Virus record (IMG/VR): IMGVR_UViG_3300031857_012948
Location: 1-30,433 of that record
Direction: 5' to 3' (one strand)
Source of the DNA: a virus
DNA: 30,433 nucleotides
The position numbers and the translations under genes are program-made. Numbering within the stretch: position 1 is the first letter of the stretch; each line of letters starts with the position of its first letter. Positions 21,165-28,774 of the stretch are shown here, piece after piece. Under the pieces are notes generated by a model. It was not told where the DNA came from. It searched no databases and saw only the letters and a list, made by a program, of their open reading frames with translations.

Positions 21165-23654
21165 TTAGATTGAGTTTACCTGCGGTGGAAGTGCTATGCC
21201 AACAGTTCCATTAAATTTAGTTTCTGTTGGGAGGAATTTAATATTAACCTTTACAGGCGATGTGTTTAAAGTTACTCTATCAAGTTTGACATTGCATTTA
21301 TATTTTACCTGATAGAACGATAAACCTTCGTCAACCTTATCTATATCTGTTGGTCTGTCAGCGACAAATCTAATAATTCTATTTGAATTGGCGGATTTAC
21401 CTTCGTAATAACTGAAAGTATCCTCGTAAACAAATCCATCTGCGGGAATTGTATAACCACCAGGAGTTGCTATCTTAATAAATACTGAACCAACTACAGG
21501 AGAACTTGCTCCTAACTTGCCCCAGTTTACAGTTCCCAATTTAACAATTTTATATTTTTTGCCCGTGACCATACTTGTTGCAGGAATAAGTTGGGTTTTG
21601 GACATAAACTTCTGGTTCTTGGGTATAATCAAATCTGTAGATTTTTTATGGAAAAGTGCAGATGATGGTATTGGAGCATAATTTGAATAAGTTCCATCCC
21701 AATTACTATCATATTGATAATAAACCGTTATGCCTTCCCCGCCCAGATCATCCTGAAATCTTGCATACATTCTATGATAGCCAACTGTTAATAAAGCTTC
21801 TGTTACCAGAGATGGTAAAGCTGCAATCTCGGATTGAGTTGGATTATTGGGATTCGCAAATCCAGAATACATTCCGTGATTGCCGTAGTATGAACTTCCA
21901 GTCCAACCATCAATAAAGAAATCAGAAGCGTCATCCGAATCTAATTTAAATCTATATTTAACAACTGGATAAACTTGACCATCTCCAACTACCACCGTAG
22001 AATTCTTTTTGAATGTCATACCCGGTACTGGAGCTATTGCCGCGCCATTTTCTCCGGTTAATCCTATACTAGCCCATTGATTAAAAGTACCAACTTTTAC
22101 TATCTCATACATTACATCTGCTGTAGCATCCATTACGCTAATTAATCTATCTCTCACTAATGGCACATGGAAATAACCTAAAAATTCCATTCCATAGTTA
22201 TCAACATTTGCATTACTATCGCCGACACTATTTTCATTTATATTTTTAAAATCACCAAGATAAATTTTATCATCAAGATTTTTGGGAGCGCCAAAACGAT
22301 CAAATCTTTCATTCATATCTCCGCTGGTTTGTGGAGAAGTTGCTATTCTTTGCCATTTAACAACATCCGTAGGAAGAAATCTAGAATTATCAGACAAAGC
22401 ATAATATAAACTTTCAGTATCTGGAGATGTTACCTGCTGCCAATATGTTGTATTTGTTATACCTCCAACTCCAGTTGGTAATTGATTTGAATTGCCTGCT
22501 ATCGATTGATAATACTTATCATTAAAAGAAATAAGTTCGCCGCTTACATATGTATAAGTTGAATCCCATATAGCGAATTTAAGATTTTTAAATTGCATTG
22601 GACCATATTTAACATATTGATTTTGTTTGTAGCTCGCAAAGAATGAAGCGTCAGTATTTTTAACATTCAAATCTGGGTTGAGCGCGAAATCGGGAGCTTG
22701 ATAAGATCTATAAACTAATCCAGCATCAAACGAATATGGATTCTCAATTCTTATCTTTGGCTTGCCTCCATCAGCATTCATGTTTGACCATTGATATTCA
22801 ATGTCTTCGTCAAAAGTAGTTAAGTTTGGATTAGATACTACTTCTCCATCTCTCTTGACTACTACTTCTACTGGCTCAGTAGTTACTTTTGATGTTGCAT
22901 TTGTAACAATATTAATATAAGAATTTAATATATTTACGGAAGCAAATGAAAGTGGCTCATCCATTCCCATTGCCTGATTAGTATAAAAACTGTCAAGAGT
23001 GATACTTGGCGAATCTTCATTCTTATATTCAAGTTCAAGAAAATCATCAATTGGTCTATCAACTGGGGCCATCAAAGTTTTAATGTCAGTCTTTAGAGGA
23101 TAATGATTAATGCCAAAGCTAATTTGCGAAGACTCTACTAGTAGTCTTCCATATCCAACTGGCACAGCTTGCCCTTGTGATGTGTTTGGCGGTTTTTGTC
23201 CGAAGAGATAAGATTTGCCTCCTGCCGCAACTTCTTGATTAAAGTCTGGTTTTGGAGGAGGGAAAAGAAGCGTCATTACGCCTTGAACCAGTAATGCACT
23301 TCCGATATAAGCTAAAAATTGAGCACCAGGAATAGGTAAAAATGATGCGGCGATTAATAAAGCGCCTACTACCGTTTGAACAACACCATTGCCGCCAGCC
23401 CCCCATACAGCAGGAATTATATGAACTTCTTTAGGAGCTTTTGTTATTAAAAATTCATTTGGGTTTTCTACAACTTGATCGTCAACAACTATTCTATAAT
23501 GAATATTTTTTGCGGCTAATTTTTTTACTTCATCAAAAAATCCTTTTCTATTGGCATTAATCGCCAAAAAAACTTCTTTGCCAGAATTTATGTGAAATTT
23601 AAATTCTGATCCAAATTTGTTTCGCAACTCACCATATAGATAAACATTAGTCAT
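21165..23654 (-). CDS. I: Lambda gpI-like tail assembly protein with long C-terminal extension (PA14 and repeat modules)
   Basis: An 829-residue protein. Residues 1-190 match lambda gpI: ubiquitin-like start VYLYGELRNKFGSEFKFHI, VHIIPAVWGAGGNGVVQTV, a hydrophobic stretch at about 91-131, then SYLFGQKPPNTSQGQAVPVG and a YGRLLV strand. Lambda gpI stops at a little over 220 residues, so about 600 residues are extra. The extension holds a W-Y-G carbohydrate-binding-like module (361-408: AIWDSTYTYVSGELISF), a PA14-like domain (about 484-668: MEFLGYFHV ... RFKLDSDDASDFFIDG ... VGYHRMYARF) interrupted by one NW-type module (511-560), and a second NW module (696-745: YKIVKLGTVNWGKLGA). The start overlaps the gpK-like stop by eight bases. 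Role: tail-tip assembly, with probable sugar-binding add-ons. Confidence 0.82.
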   Translation of the reverse strand: MTNVYLYGELRNKFGSEFKFHINSGKEVFLAINANRKGFFDEVKKLAAKNIHYRIVVDDQVVENPNEFLITKAPKEVHIIPAVWGAGGNGVVQTVVGALLIAASFLPIPGAQFLAYIGSALLVQGVMTLLFPPPKPDFNQEVAAGGKSYLFGQKPPNTSQGQAVPVGYGRLLVESSQISFGINHYPLKTDIKTLMAPVDRPIDDFLELEYKNEDSPSITLDSFYTNQAMGMDEPLSFASVNILNSYINIVTNATSKVTTEPVEVVVKRDGEVVSNPNLTTFDEDIEYQWSNMNADGGKPKIRIENPYSFDAGLVYRSYQAPDFALNPDLNVKNTDASFFASYKQNQYVKYGPMQFKNLKFAIWDSTYTYVSGELISFNDKYYQSIAGNSNQLPTGVGGITNTTYWQQVTSPDTESLYYALSDNSRFLPTDVVKWQRIATSPQTSGDMNERFDRFGAPKNLDDKIYLGDFKNINENSVGDSNANVDNYGMEFLGYFHVPLVRDRLISVMDATADVMYEIVKVGTFNQWASIGLTGENGAAIAPVPGMTFKKNSTVVVGDGQVYPVVKYRFKLDSDDASDFFIDGWTGSSYYGNHGMYSGFANPNNPTQSEIAALPSLVTEALLTVGYHRMYARFQDDLGGEGITVYYQYDSNWDGTYSNYAPIPSSALFHKKSTDLIIPKNQKFMSKTQLIPATSMVTGKKYKIVKLGTVNWGKLGASSPVVGSVFIKIATPGGYTIPADGFVYEDTFSYYEGKSANSNRIIRFVADRPTDIDKVDEGLSFYQVKYKCNVKLDRVTLNTSPVKVNIKFLPTETKFNGTVGIALPPQVNSI

Positions 23655-24009
23655 ATTTTTGTTTTAATAATTCTATATACTGTTTATTTACATGAGGTTT
23701 TCTTGGCACTAAAAGATTAAATGATTCTGTTTTTTTGCTATAAATGACATAAGGAATACAAGAATTCTCGCAATTAAACTTGTCAAACTCTGATTCATTA
23801 TCGCCTGTCTCTGGATGAGTGTGGTAAATAGCGGCTAATTTACCACTTTTCATATGGCGCAGTATTTCTAATGGATGTATCTCAAACAAATCATTTTGAT
23901 AAACTGCGATGTTCTTTGCAGGTTCAGTTTTTAATTCTCCATTTTCCACAAATACAAATCCACAAACTTCAAGATTAGATGTTGATGCGTGTTCTACAAT
24001 TGATTTCAT
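23647..24009 (-). CDS. K: Lambda gpK-like JAMM metallopeptidase (Mov34/MPN), no NlpC domain
   Basis: A 120-residue protein consisting only of a JAMM/MPN metal-dependent peptidase domain. The motif HTHPETGDNESEFD fits HxHx7SxxD exactly (H63, H65, S73, D76), and E14 in LEVCGF is the expected upstream glutamate. In lambda, gpK carries this domain plus an NlpC/P60 peptidoglycan hydrolase domain; the latter is absent here. Its place between the gpL-like and gpI-like genes (order L-K-I-J) supports the call. The start lies one base after the gpL stop and its stop overlaps the gpI start. It probably acts in tail-tip maturation or assembly; the substrate is unknown. Confidence 0.88.
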   Translation of the reverse strand: MKSIVEHASTSNLEVCGFVFVENGELKTEPAKNIAVYQNDLFEIHPLEILRHMKSGKLAAIYHTHPETGDNESEFDKFNCENSCIPYVIYSKKTESFNLLVPRKPHVNKQYIELLKQKYD

Positions 24010-24010
24010 A

Positions 24011-25543
24011 TTATCCGTTTATTGAGTATTCTTCTGTTCCTGGGAATCCACCAAAAGGTAAAGATGCTTCGCGCCCAAATCTTAATTTACATCCACTTAA
24101 AGTTTTAGAGCATTGATCTGCCACCCATAATGTTTTATTTAAATAAGGCGCATTGGTTGGCGAACTGGTATGATCTTTAAGGCATATATAAATCTTTTGT
24201 AACGGCTCCCAATTTGGAATTGCATTTATATTGTCTTTAGGAATTTTTACGTTATGGTTTTCGACATAAACAAAGTCGCCTACCTTATAATTACTTTTAG
24301 TTACCCATCTTCCACGATCAATTGTTACTCCATCTCCAAGAGAGCTTTGATTTAATGACACTGTTCTGCTCAAAGAGATATTAGAACTGAAGTTTTGATT
24401 TGCTGCCAACTTGCCAACTTCATCTATGTCGTAATAAAGTCTCGACGCTGGCAATGCTACCCAAGAAGCTGAATCAACAGCGAGAGACATATTAGCTGAA
24501 TTTGGAGTTTTGTAATATAATGCAAGTCCTTGAGCACCAGTTGATTCCGCATATCTAATTAATAATCTATGATACCCTTCGCTTAAATATTCTACTCTGC
24601 CAGACCATTTTGGCTTTGACGCAGGGTCTTGCGGGCCGGGTCCATAATCTTTTACAATGATATTATTATTTAAAATGAACTCTACAGATTCGTCATTATT
24701 AACTCCAAATATGTATTCTCCTGCTTGTCCTTTACCAACTTTGAAAAACCCAAGAAACTCAAGATAGAAATTATCTTCGTTATCTACAGATATATTTGAC
24801 ACAACAGATTCTGTTGCTGTTGTTACTGAACTAATGCCAGATATAAAGGTCGCTGTATTTGTTGGCAGTACAAGGCCAGCTTTATCATATCTACGTTTAA
24901 TTAAGCCGTTTCTAACATCGGTAGGAGAAGATATTTTAACGTCATTTTCATCTGCTATTGGTGGGCCAGAGTACCTGCAACCTATACCTCTGTAATGAAA
25001 TGAACAATATCTCGCCATTACAATTCTTTTAGGGAAAGTGACATTATCAAGCTCTAACGGCGAAGCTAACTCAAACTCCACAATTGATCTGTTCTCAGAA
25101 GATTTTCTTAAGATATAAAATACCTGATCTTCCAAACCTGCACTTGGATCAGCAGATCCATAAGGATGAACTGACCCAGAAAAGTTTTTGTTATCTAAAA
25201 ATTTGACGAAAGTTCTTTTTCTAACTATCTTGGCACCAATAAGGTTATCATATCGACGAATCAAGTTCGACATGAAAAAGTCTTGGTTTGATACCATTAA
25301 CTTTGGTCTAGGTAAAGAACCATCCCCCTTTGATTCGAAACCAGAACTCTGTATGGGAAATGGAGAATATTCCTGACCTTGCCACCAAACTGAGCCATTT
25401 ATGCCGTTTGTGCCACCATGAATGTAGAGTTTTTCGTCTGGTCTATTAACATAATCATAATAAATCACGAAGAATTCAAGCAAGGCCGTAGGCTCAAGCG
25501 AAAAAAGCTCCGCATTTACTTTATGATTAGATTCCCTTGACAT
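24011..25543 (-). CDS. L: Lambda gpL-like Fe-S tail-tip protein with PA14 and carbohydrate-binding-like insert
   Basis: A 510-residue minor tail protein. The end pieces match lambda gpL: ARYCSFHYRGIGCRYSGP with C180 and C189, then QCSKTLSGCKLRFG with C478 and C485, and the terminal LPFGGFPG. These four cysteines are the known ligand pattern of an iron-sulfur cluster in gpL-type proteins. In lambda the two pairs are separated by about two dozen residues; here by nearly 290. The insert contains a PA14-like domain (about 255-372: LEFLGFFKVG, YIFGVNNDESVEFI, EGYHRLLIRYAE) and a W-Y-G module (about 411-475: WVTKSNYKVGDFVYV ... YICLKDHTSSP ... LWV). First gene of the minus-strand tail operon; AGG and AAAGGA elements precede the ATG. 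Confidence 0.9.
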   Translation of the reverse strand: MSRESNHKVNAELFSLEPTALLEFFVIYYDYVNRPDEKLYIHGGTNGINGSVWWQGQEYSPFPIQSSGFESKGDGSLPRPKLMVSNQDFFMSNLIRRYDNLIGAKIVRKRTFVKFLDNKNFSGSVHPYGSADPSAGLEDQVFYILRKSSENRSIVEFELASPLELDNVTFPKRIVMARYCSFHYRGIGCRYSGPPIADENDVKISSPTDVRNGLIKRRYDKAGLVLPTNTATFISGISSVTTATESVVSNISVDNEDNFYLEFLGFFKVGKGQAGEYIFGVNNDESVEFILNNNIIVKDYGPGPQDPASKPKWSGRVEYLSEGYHRLLIRYAESTGAQGLALYYKTPNSANMSLAVDSASWVALPASRLYYDIDEVGKLAANQNFSSNISLSRTVSLNQSSLGDGVTIDRGRWVTKSNYKVGDFVYVENHNVKIPKDNINAIPNWEPLQKIYICLKDHTSSPTNAPYLNKTLWVADQCSKTLSGCKLRFGREASLPFGGFPGTEEYSING

Positions 25544-25573
25544 TTCCTTTTACCTCAGATTATATTTACACTC
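25544..25573. promoter_or_regulatory. Divergent promoter region with back-to-back -10-like elements
   Basis: Thirty bases separate the tail operon (minus) from the right-hand operon (plus). On the minus strand TATAAT (25559-25564) lies about 15 bases before the gpL-like ATG. On the plus strand the overlapping TATATT (25561-25566) lies 7 bases before the ATG at 25574. Both transcripts would have very short or no leaders. The -35 regions would fall inside the opposing coding sequences. Confidence 0.45.
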
Positions 25574-26056
25574 ATGGACATTAAAAACAAAATAAAAATA
25601 GATTCGTTTGAAATACATAAAATGTCCAAGTTAGATAAGAACGCAGTATTGAAAATAGCATTAAAGGCCCACCTTAATCATAAAGTTGCATCTATACAAA
25701 GTCCAACTATTTTTTTTAATAAAATAGGGCAAATGATAGATCAAAACATTAAAAATTCATTTGTTCTTAAAACCACAGACGGAACTGTCTTTGGGGCAAC
25801 TATTATTAAAGAAATAACCAATGTTAGCGCCTATGTAGTTACATCCTATTTTGATTCTAATTATGTTTTAACTCAAGAAATGTTAAAAGCTTTTCATGCG
25901 GAATTAAAGAAAACAAAATTTAATGAGTTTTATACTAAGATTTTAAAAAGCAGAAAGAACAGCGATAGGTATTTAAAATTAATGAAAATGTACGGATTCA
26001 TTGAACTTGTAGAAGAAAATGATGTTTTTTGGAAATTAAGGTACAAAAAGACTTGA
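25574..26056 (+). CDS. Unknown protein, possibly GNAT-like
   Basis: A 160-residue lysine-rich protein. Features that recall a phage GNAT acetyltransferase are a central strand pair (FVLKTTDGTVFGATIIKE, AYVVTSYF), a helix (TQEMLKAFHAELKK), a strand (EFYTKIL) and the ending RYLKLMKMYGFIELVEENDVFWKL, with the typical GF then strand. The acetyl-CoA loop motif is not clear, so the assignment is weak. It begins the plus-strand operon from the divergent promoter region. Its last codons contain TTGACA (26053-26058), a perfect -35 hexamer, but no convincing -10 follows before the next gene. Confidence 0.5.
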   Translation: MDIKNKIKIDSFEIHKMSKLDKNAVLKIALKAHLNHKVASIQSPTIFFNKIGQMIDQNIKNSFVLKTTDGTVFGATIIKEITNVSAYVVTSYFDSNYVLTQEMLKAFHAELKKTKFNEFYTKILKSRKNSDRYLKLMKMYGFIELVEENDVFWKLRYKKT

Positions 26057-26087
26057 CAGGATAAAAAAACCCAAGTAAGTTTAGTTA

Positions 26088-26465
26088 ATGAAATTTGAAA
26101 GGCTTATCCAGCTTGCCAGAAATCTCATCATTTATGACGATATTGAGTTGCGCTGCCGACACTTCGCTTTTATCTTAAATAAGAATAAAATCGTTTCGAT
26201 TGGCAAAAACTCCAAGAAGTCTCATCCAATTAATCAAAAATACGGTTATTTTGATGGCAGCGGCTTACACGCGGAAGCTTGTGCGATAATTAAATCTGGT
26301 CGCATTGACCACTCAAGACACACTTTGGTCACATTTCGTATTGACAGAAATGATAAAATCGCTATGGGTAAGCCATGCAAGCACTGTCAAAAACTATTGA
26401 AAGACGTAGACTTTAAAGAAATATTCTATTCTAATGAGCAAGGCGAATTCGAAAGATCCAAATAA
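26088..26465 (+). CDS. Zinc-dependent nucleotide/nucleoside deaminase (cytidine deaminase fold)
   Basis: A 125-residue deaminase-fold protein. HAEACAI (H61, E63) is the zinc ligand and proton shuttle motif, and GKPCKHC (C97, C100) gives the two further zinc ligands, the HAE...PCxxC pattern shared by dCMP deaminases, TadA and RibD. The preceding strands (HFAFILNKNKIVSIGKN) and the THP-like KSHP segment are similar to a group of small phage deaminases. With a class Ia ribonucleotide reductase in the same genome, dCMP or cytidine deamination for dTMP supply is the simplest role; a base-editing function in DNA or RNA cannot be excluded. It is shorter than typical dCMP deaminases, without extra allosteric segments. 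Its 3' end overlaps the next gene by 32 bases. Confidence 0.82.
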   Translation: MKFERLIQLARNLIIYDDIELRCRHFAFILNKNKIVSIGKNSKKSHPINQKYGYFDGSGLHAEACAIIKSGRIDHSRHTLVTFRIDRNDKIAMGKPCKHCQKLLKDVDFKEIFYSNEQGEFERSK

Positions 26466-26760
26466 ACTAGATGATGGTTTCGGAAATATCTGGTACAAAT
26501 GCAATTTTAATGAAGATTGTGGCTTGCATATTGTACGGCCCGGTAAATCGCAATGCTGGTGCGATTCAATCGAAATGCTATCAGATCACGATTCTGATCT
26601 TGAGCGTTTTGGTTGGGCTGGTGCTGGTTGGTATTTCTGGAATGTAACCAGAAATAATTGTTATGGGCCTTACTCAAGTGAAGAGCGCGCAAAACGTCAA
26701 TTTCTTAACCATTTAAAATTACTAGACAATGAACATTCTGATAATCGAAGCGACCAGTAA
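26434..26760 (+). CDS. Unknown small protein with cysteine/tryptophan-rich core
   Basis: A 108-residue acidic protein not recognised. It has cysteines at 23, 29, 41, 43 and 76 (YKCNFNEDCG, QCWCDS), a tryptophan-rich block GWAGAGWYFWN (60-70) and a tail GPYSSEERAKRQFLNHL that resembles the GPF/GPY-x2-EEA helix ending of many short phage proteins. The cysteine pairs could bind zinc. It overlaps the deaminase gene at its start and the glycosyltransferase-like gene at its end, in different frames, which supports real translation of a compact operon. No function can be named. Confidence 0.6.
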   Translation: MSKANSKDPNKLDDGFGNIWYKCNFNEDCGLHIVRPGKSQCWCDSIEMLSDHDSDLERFGWAGAGWYFWNVTRNNCYGPYSSEERAKRQFLNHLKLLDNEHSDNRSDQ

Positions 26761-27721
26761 GCGAAAGCCTCTTGCAGAAGACTATAGTGACACATCAATT
26801 GTTCACTGTCGAAATAGCTTGATCTTAAAGAAGGCTTTGGGCGCAGACCTTCTTGACGGCGAATACTTCCTGCCAGAAGTCTTGAAGAAGCAGTATGACG
26901 TTATCATTTGTTGCTACGCTTCGCCGTACATGCCTCATGTACCGTATCGTCAGATTCTAGAAAAGAATCCCAAGGCTCGCTACATTTGGCTAGTAAATGA
27001 TCACGATGTTGAAGACAATCAACTTTTGCGTTGGGGCATTCAGAACATGAATCTCAGCTATGACATGATCTGTAACAACCCCAGAGAGGGCTACAGGCAC
27101 TGGATACTGAACAAGAACATCGCAAATAAGAAACTTAATGATTTTATTAACAAGTGGCTTACTGTTAATTTAAATTCATTAATTATGGATGATGCCAGAA
27201 CTCCAGTTGACATTTCACAAAAGAATGGAGTTATTTATTATGGGACTTACCGTAAGTGGCGCGCAGAATCATTCAAAAAATTTCTAATTGAAGGAGTATT
27301 TCTTTCTGCTTCTAATAAAAATTGGAAGAAGTTTGAGGCTCTCGGCTGTAAGTGCAACTACATACCTAAACTTGAGTGGCAAAAGAACAATGAAGATTTG
27401 AGAAAGTTTAAATATTCAATTTATATTGAAGATGAACATACTCATACCCACTACGCTTTCCTTGCCAATCGTTTCTATGAGTCTTTAATGTCTGATGTTG
27501 TGATGTTGTTTGATGCTGATTGCTCCAATACCATAAAGCAATGTGGCTATGTTATTCCAGAATGCCTCATCCTTGATGACAAAAAACTCAAAAATGGAGT
27601 GGTTAATTACGCGGAATCTCTTGCTTTTCAAACGAATCTGATGTATCAACAAACGTTCTTCGATCAGGCAATGGACGAAAAACTAACGGCAATTAACCAA
27701 ATAAAGGAATTTATCAAATGA
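26729..27721 (+). CDS. GT-B-like phage glycosyltransferase
   Basis: A 330-residue protein that looks like a GT-B-fold phage glycosyltransferase. The N-terminal Rossmann half starts MNILIIEATSKRKPL and includes YDVIICCYASPYMPHV and ARYIWLVNDHDVED. The C-terminal half begins around NGVIYYGTYRKWRAESFKKF, with VFLSASNKNWKKF, and has the donor-site-like block YIEDEHTHTHYAFLANRFYESLMSDVVMLFD, in which E/H and the E of YESL occupy the places of GT4-type acidic residues. Similar proteins occur in marine phages. Possible targets are modified DNA bases, virion proteins or a host glycan; nothing in the window decides. The start overlaps the previous gene by 32 bases and the stop overlaps the next start (ATGA). 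Confidence 0.6.
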   Translation: MNILIIEATSKRKPLAEDYSDTSIVHCRNSLILKKALGADLLDGEYFLPEVLKKQYDVIICCYASPYMPHVPYRQILEKNPKARYIWLVNDHDVEDNQLLRWGIQNMNLSYDMICNNPREGYRHWILNKNIANKKLNDFINKWLTVNLNSLIMDDARTPVDISQKNGVIYYGTYRKWRAESFKKFLIEGVFLSASNKNWKKFEALGCKCNYIPKLEWQKNNEDLRKFKYSIYIEDEHTHTHYAFLANRFYESLMSDVVMLFDADCSNTIKQCGYVIPECLILDDKKLKNGVVNYAESLAFQTNLMYQQTFFDQAMDEKLTAINQIKEFIK

Positions 27722-27981
27722 AATTTTTTATCCAATTTTCAGTTACTGAGGCTTCCGCCAAAAAAATCGGGATAGATTTAAAAAAACGTTATTTATGCAG
27801 TGTTCAAAGTCAGGCTTCTCTACAAAATTTTGTATCAATATACGTTGTCGAATTTAATTCAATTTTTGTCATGGAGGTAAAGGAAATTAACTTTATTAAT
27901 AACAGAATGGTATTTCATGGCTGGTTAAATTATAATTCTGAATATTTGTGCCAATGTGTAGCTGAACTTTATAACGATTAA
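27718..27981 (+). CDS. Unknown small protein
   Basis: An 87-residue protein of unknown function, beginning MKFFIQFSVTEASAKKIGID. Alternating hydrophobic strands (FVSIYVVEFN, SIFVMEVKEINF, RMVFHGWLNY) suggest a small beta-rich domain. It has three cysteines without a metal-site pattern. It is coupled to the preceding glycosyltransferase-like gene by an ATGA overlap, with AAGGA a short distance upstream, one of the few possible Shine-Dalgarno sequences in the window. Confidence 0.5.
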   Translation: MKFFIQFSVTEASAKKIGIDLKKRYLCSVQSQASLQNFVSIYVVEFNSIFVMEVKEINFINNRMVFHGWLNYNSEYLCQCVAELYND

Positions 27982-27985
27982 GAAT

Positions 27986-28774
27986 ATGTTTTCTAAAAAA
28001 AATAAAATTAAATTTTATAATAGGATACCAAGCATAGCTGAAACATATCCAATTATTGAAGCGAAAAATGTTAAAAGACCTTGGCTTGAAAAAAATGGAA
28101 AAGATTTGGGCGAATTCTTAGATAATGTAAAGAAATGTCCTATTTCTAAATTGCGTGATGTAGTGGGAAATTCAGCGTTTATCTCAAGGTGTCCTGGTAT
28201 TCGACAGTTTATGAATACTGGATACATCATTACAAATCCAGTAGATTTTTATGTTGAAACTTATGGAGATCGCTCTAGAATTGAAGTCGCTGCTATAAAT
28301 CCTCCAGTTGAAGGAGATAAATTTAAAGTTTCCGTCCATCCAGAATCACAGATGGACCCATATTCAGCCATGCCTTTAAATTCTGTAAAAAAAGCATTAA
28401 AAATTACTACTGGATGGAATATGGTTTGTCCAAAAGATTATTTATTTTTGGTAACTTCTGTATATTACAACAATGAACCGAGATTCACATCTCCATCTGG
28501 AATATTAGATCCATTGATTTCAAATCAGGTTAATGTATTTTTATATTGGAACGTCCTTGAAGGACGCGAATTAGTTAAAGCTGGAACTCCTATAGCCCAA
28601 TATATTCCTATTCCAAGAAATTTAATTCAACCAGAGATTGAGTGTTTGTATATGGAAGATCAATATCTATTTGATGCGGCACGGAATCTTATGCATAATT
28701 ATCGAACTGATGCTGGTAGAGATAACGGTAGCATGAGAGAATTTTTTTCAAAAATCTTCAAAAAATTTTACTGA
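27986..28774 (+). CDS. Conserved phage protein of unknown function
   Basis: A 262-residue beta-rich protein. Order of visible blocks: RCPGIRQFMNTGYIITNPVD, a polar loop, VHPESQMDPYSAMPLN, then KITTGWNMVCPKDYLFLVTS, FTSPSGILDP, VNVFLYWNVLEG and VKAGTPIAQYIPIPRN. The series GIR..M..G, HP..Q, GW....PK.Y, GI.D and AGTP..QYI is familiar from a widespread family in marine T4-like and jumbo phages whose role is not known to me. The last block, a glycine turn feeding a strand with Q, faintly recalls trimeric dUTPase/dCTP-deaminase sheets, but the catalytic motifs are missing. The stop overlaps the next start (TGATG). Confidence 0.6.
   Translation: MFSKKNKIKFYNRIPSIAETYPIIEAKNVKRPWLEKNGKDLGEFLDNVKKCPISKLRDVVGNSAFISRCPGIRQFMNTGYIITNPVDFYVETYGDRSRIEVAAINPPVEGDKFKVSVHPESQMDPYSAMPLNSVKKALKITTGWNMVCPKDYLFLVTSVYYNNEPRFTSPSGILDPLISNQVNVFLYWNVLEGRELVKAGTPIAQYIPIPRNLIQPEIECLYMEDQYLFDAARNLMHNYRTDAGRDNGSMREFFSKIFKKFY

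Noticed and set aside
26053-26058. Perfect TTGACA (-35 type) before the deaminase gene
   Set aside because: No acceptable -10 hexamer is found 15-19 bases downstream, and the bases are part of the stop region of the preceding gene.
28015-28230. Minus-strand ORFs inside plus-strand genes, and plus-strand ORFs inside the tail operon
   Set aside because: They lie wholly within well-supported genes, have no recognisable motifs and show odd residue composition; they are shadows.
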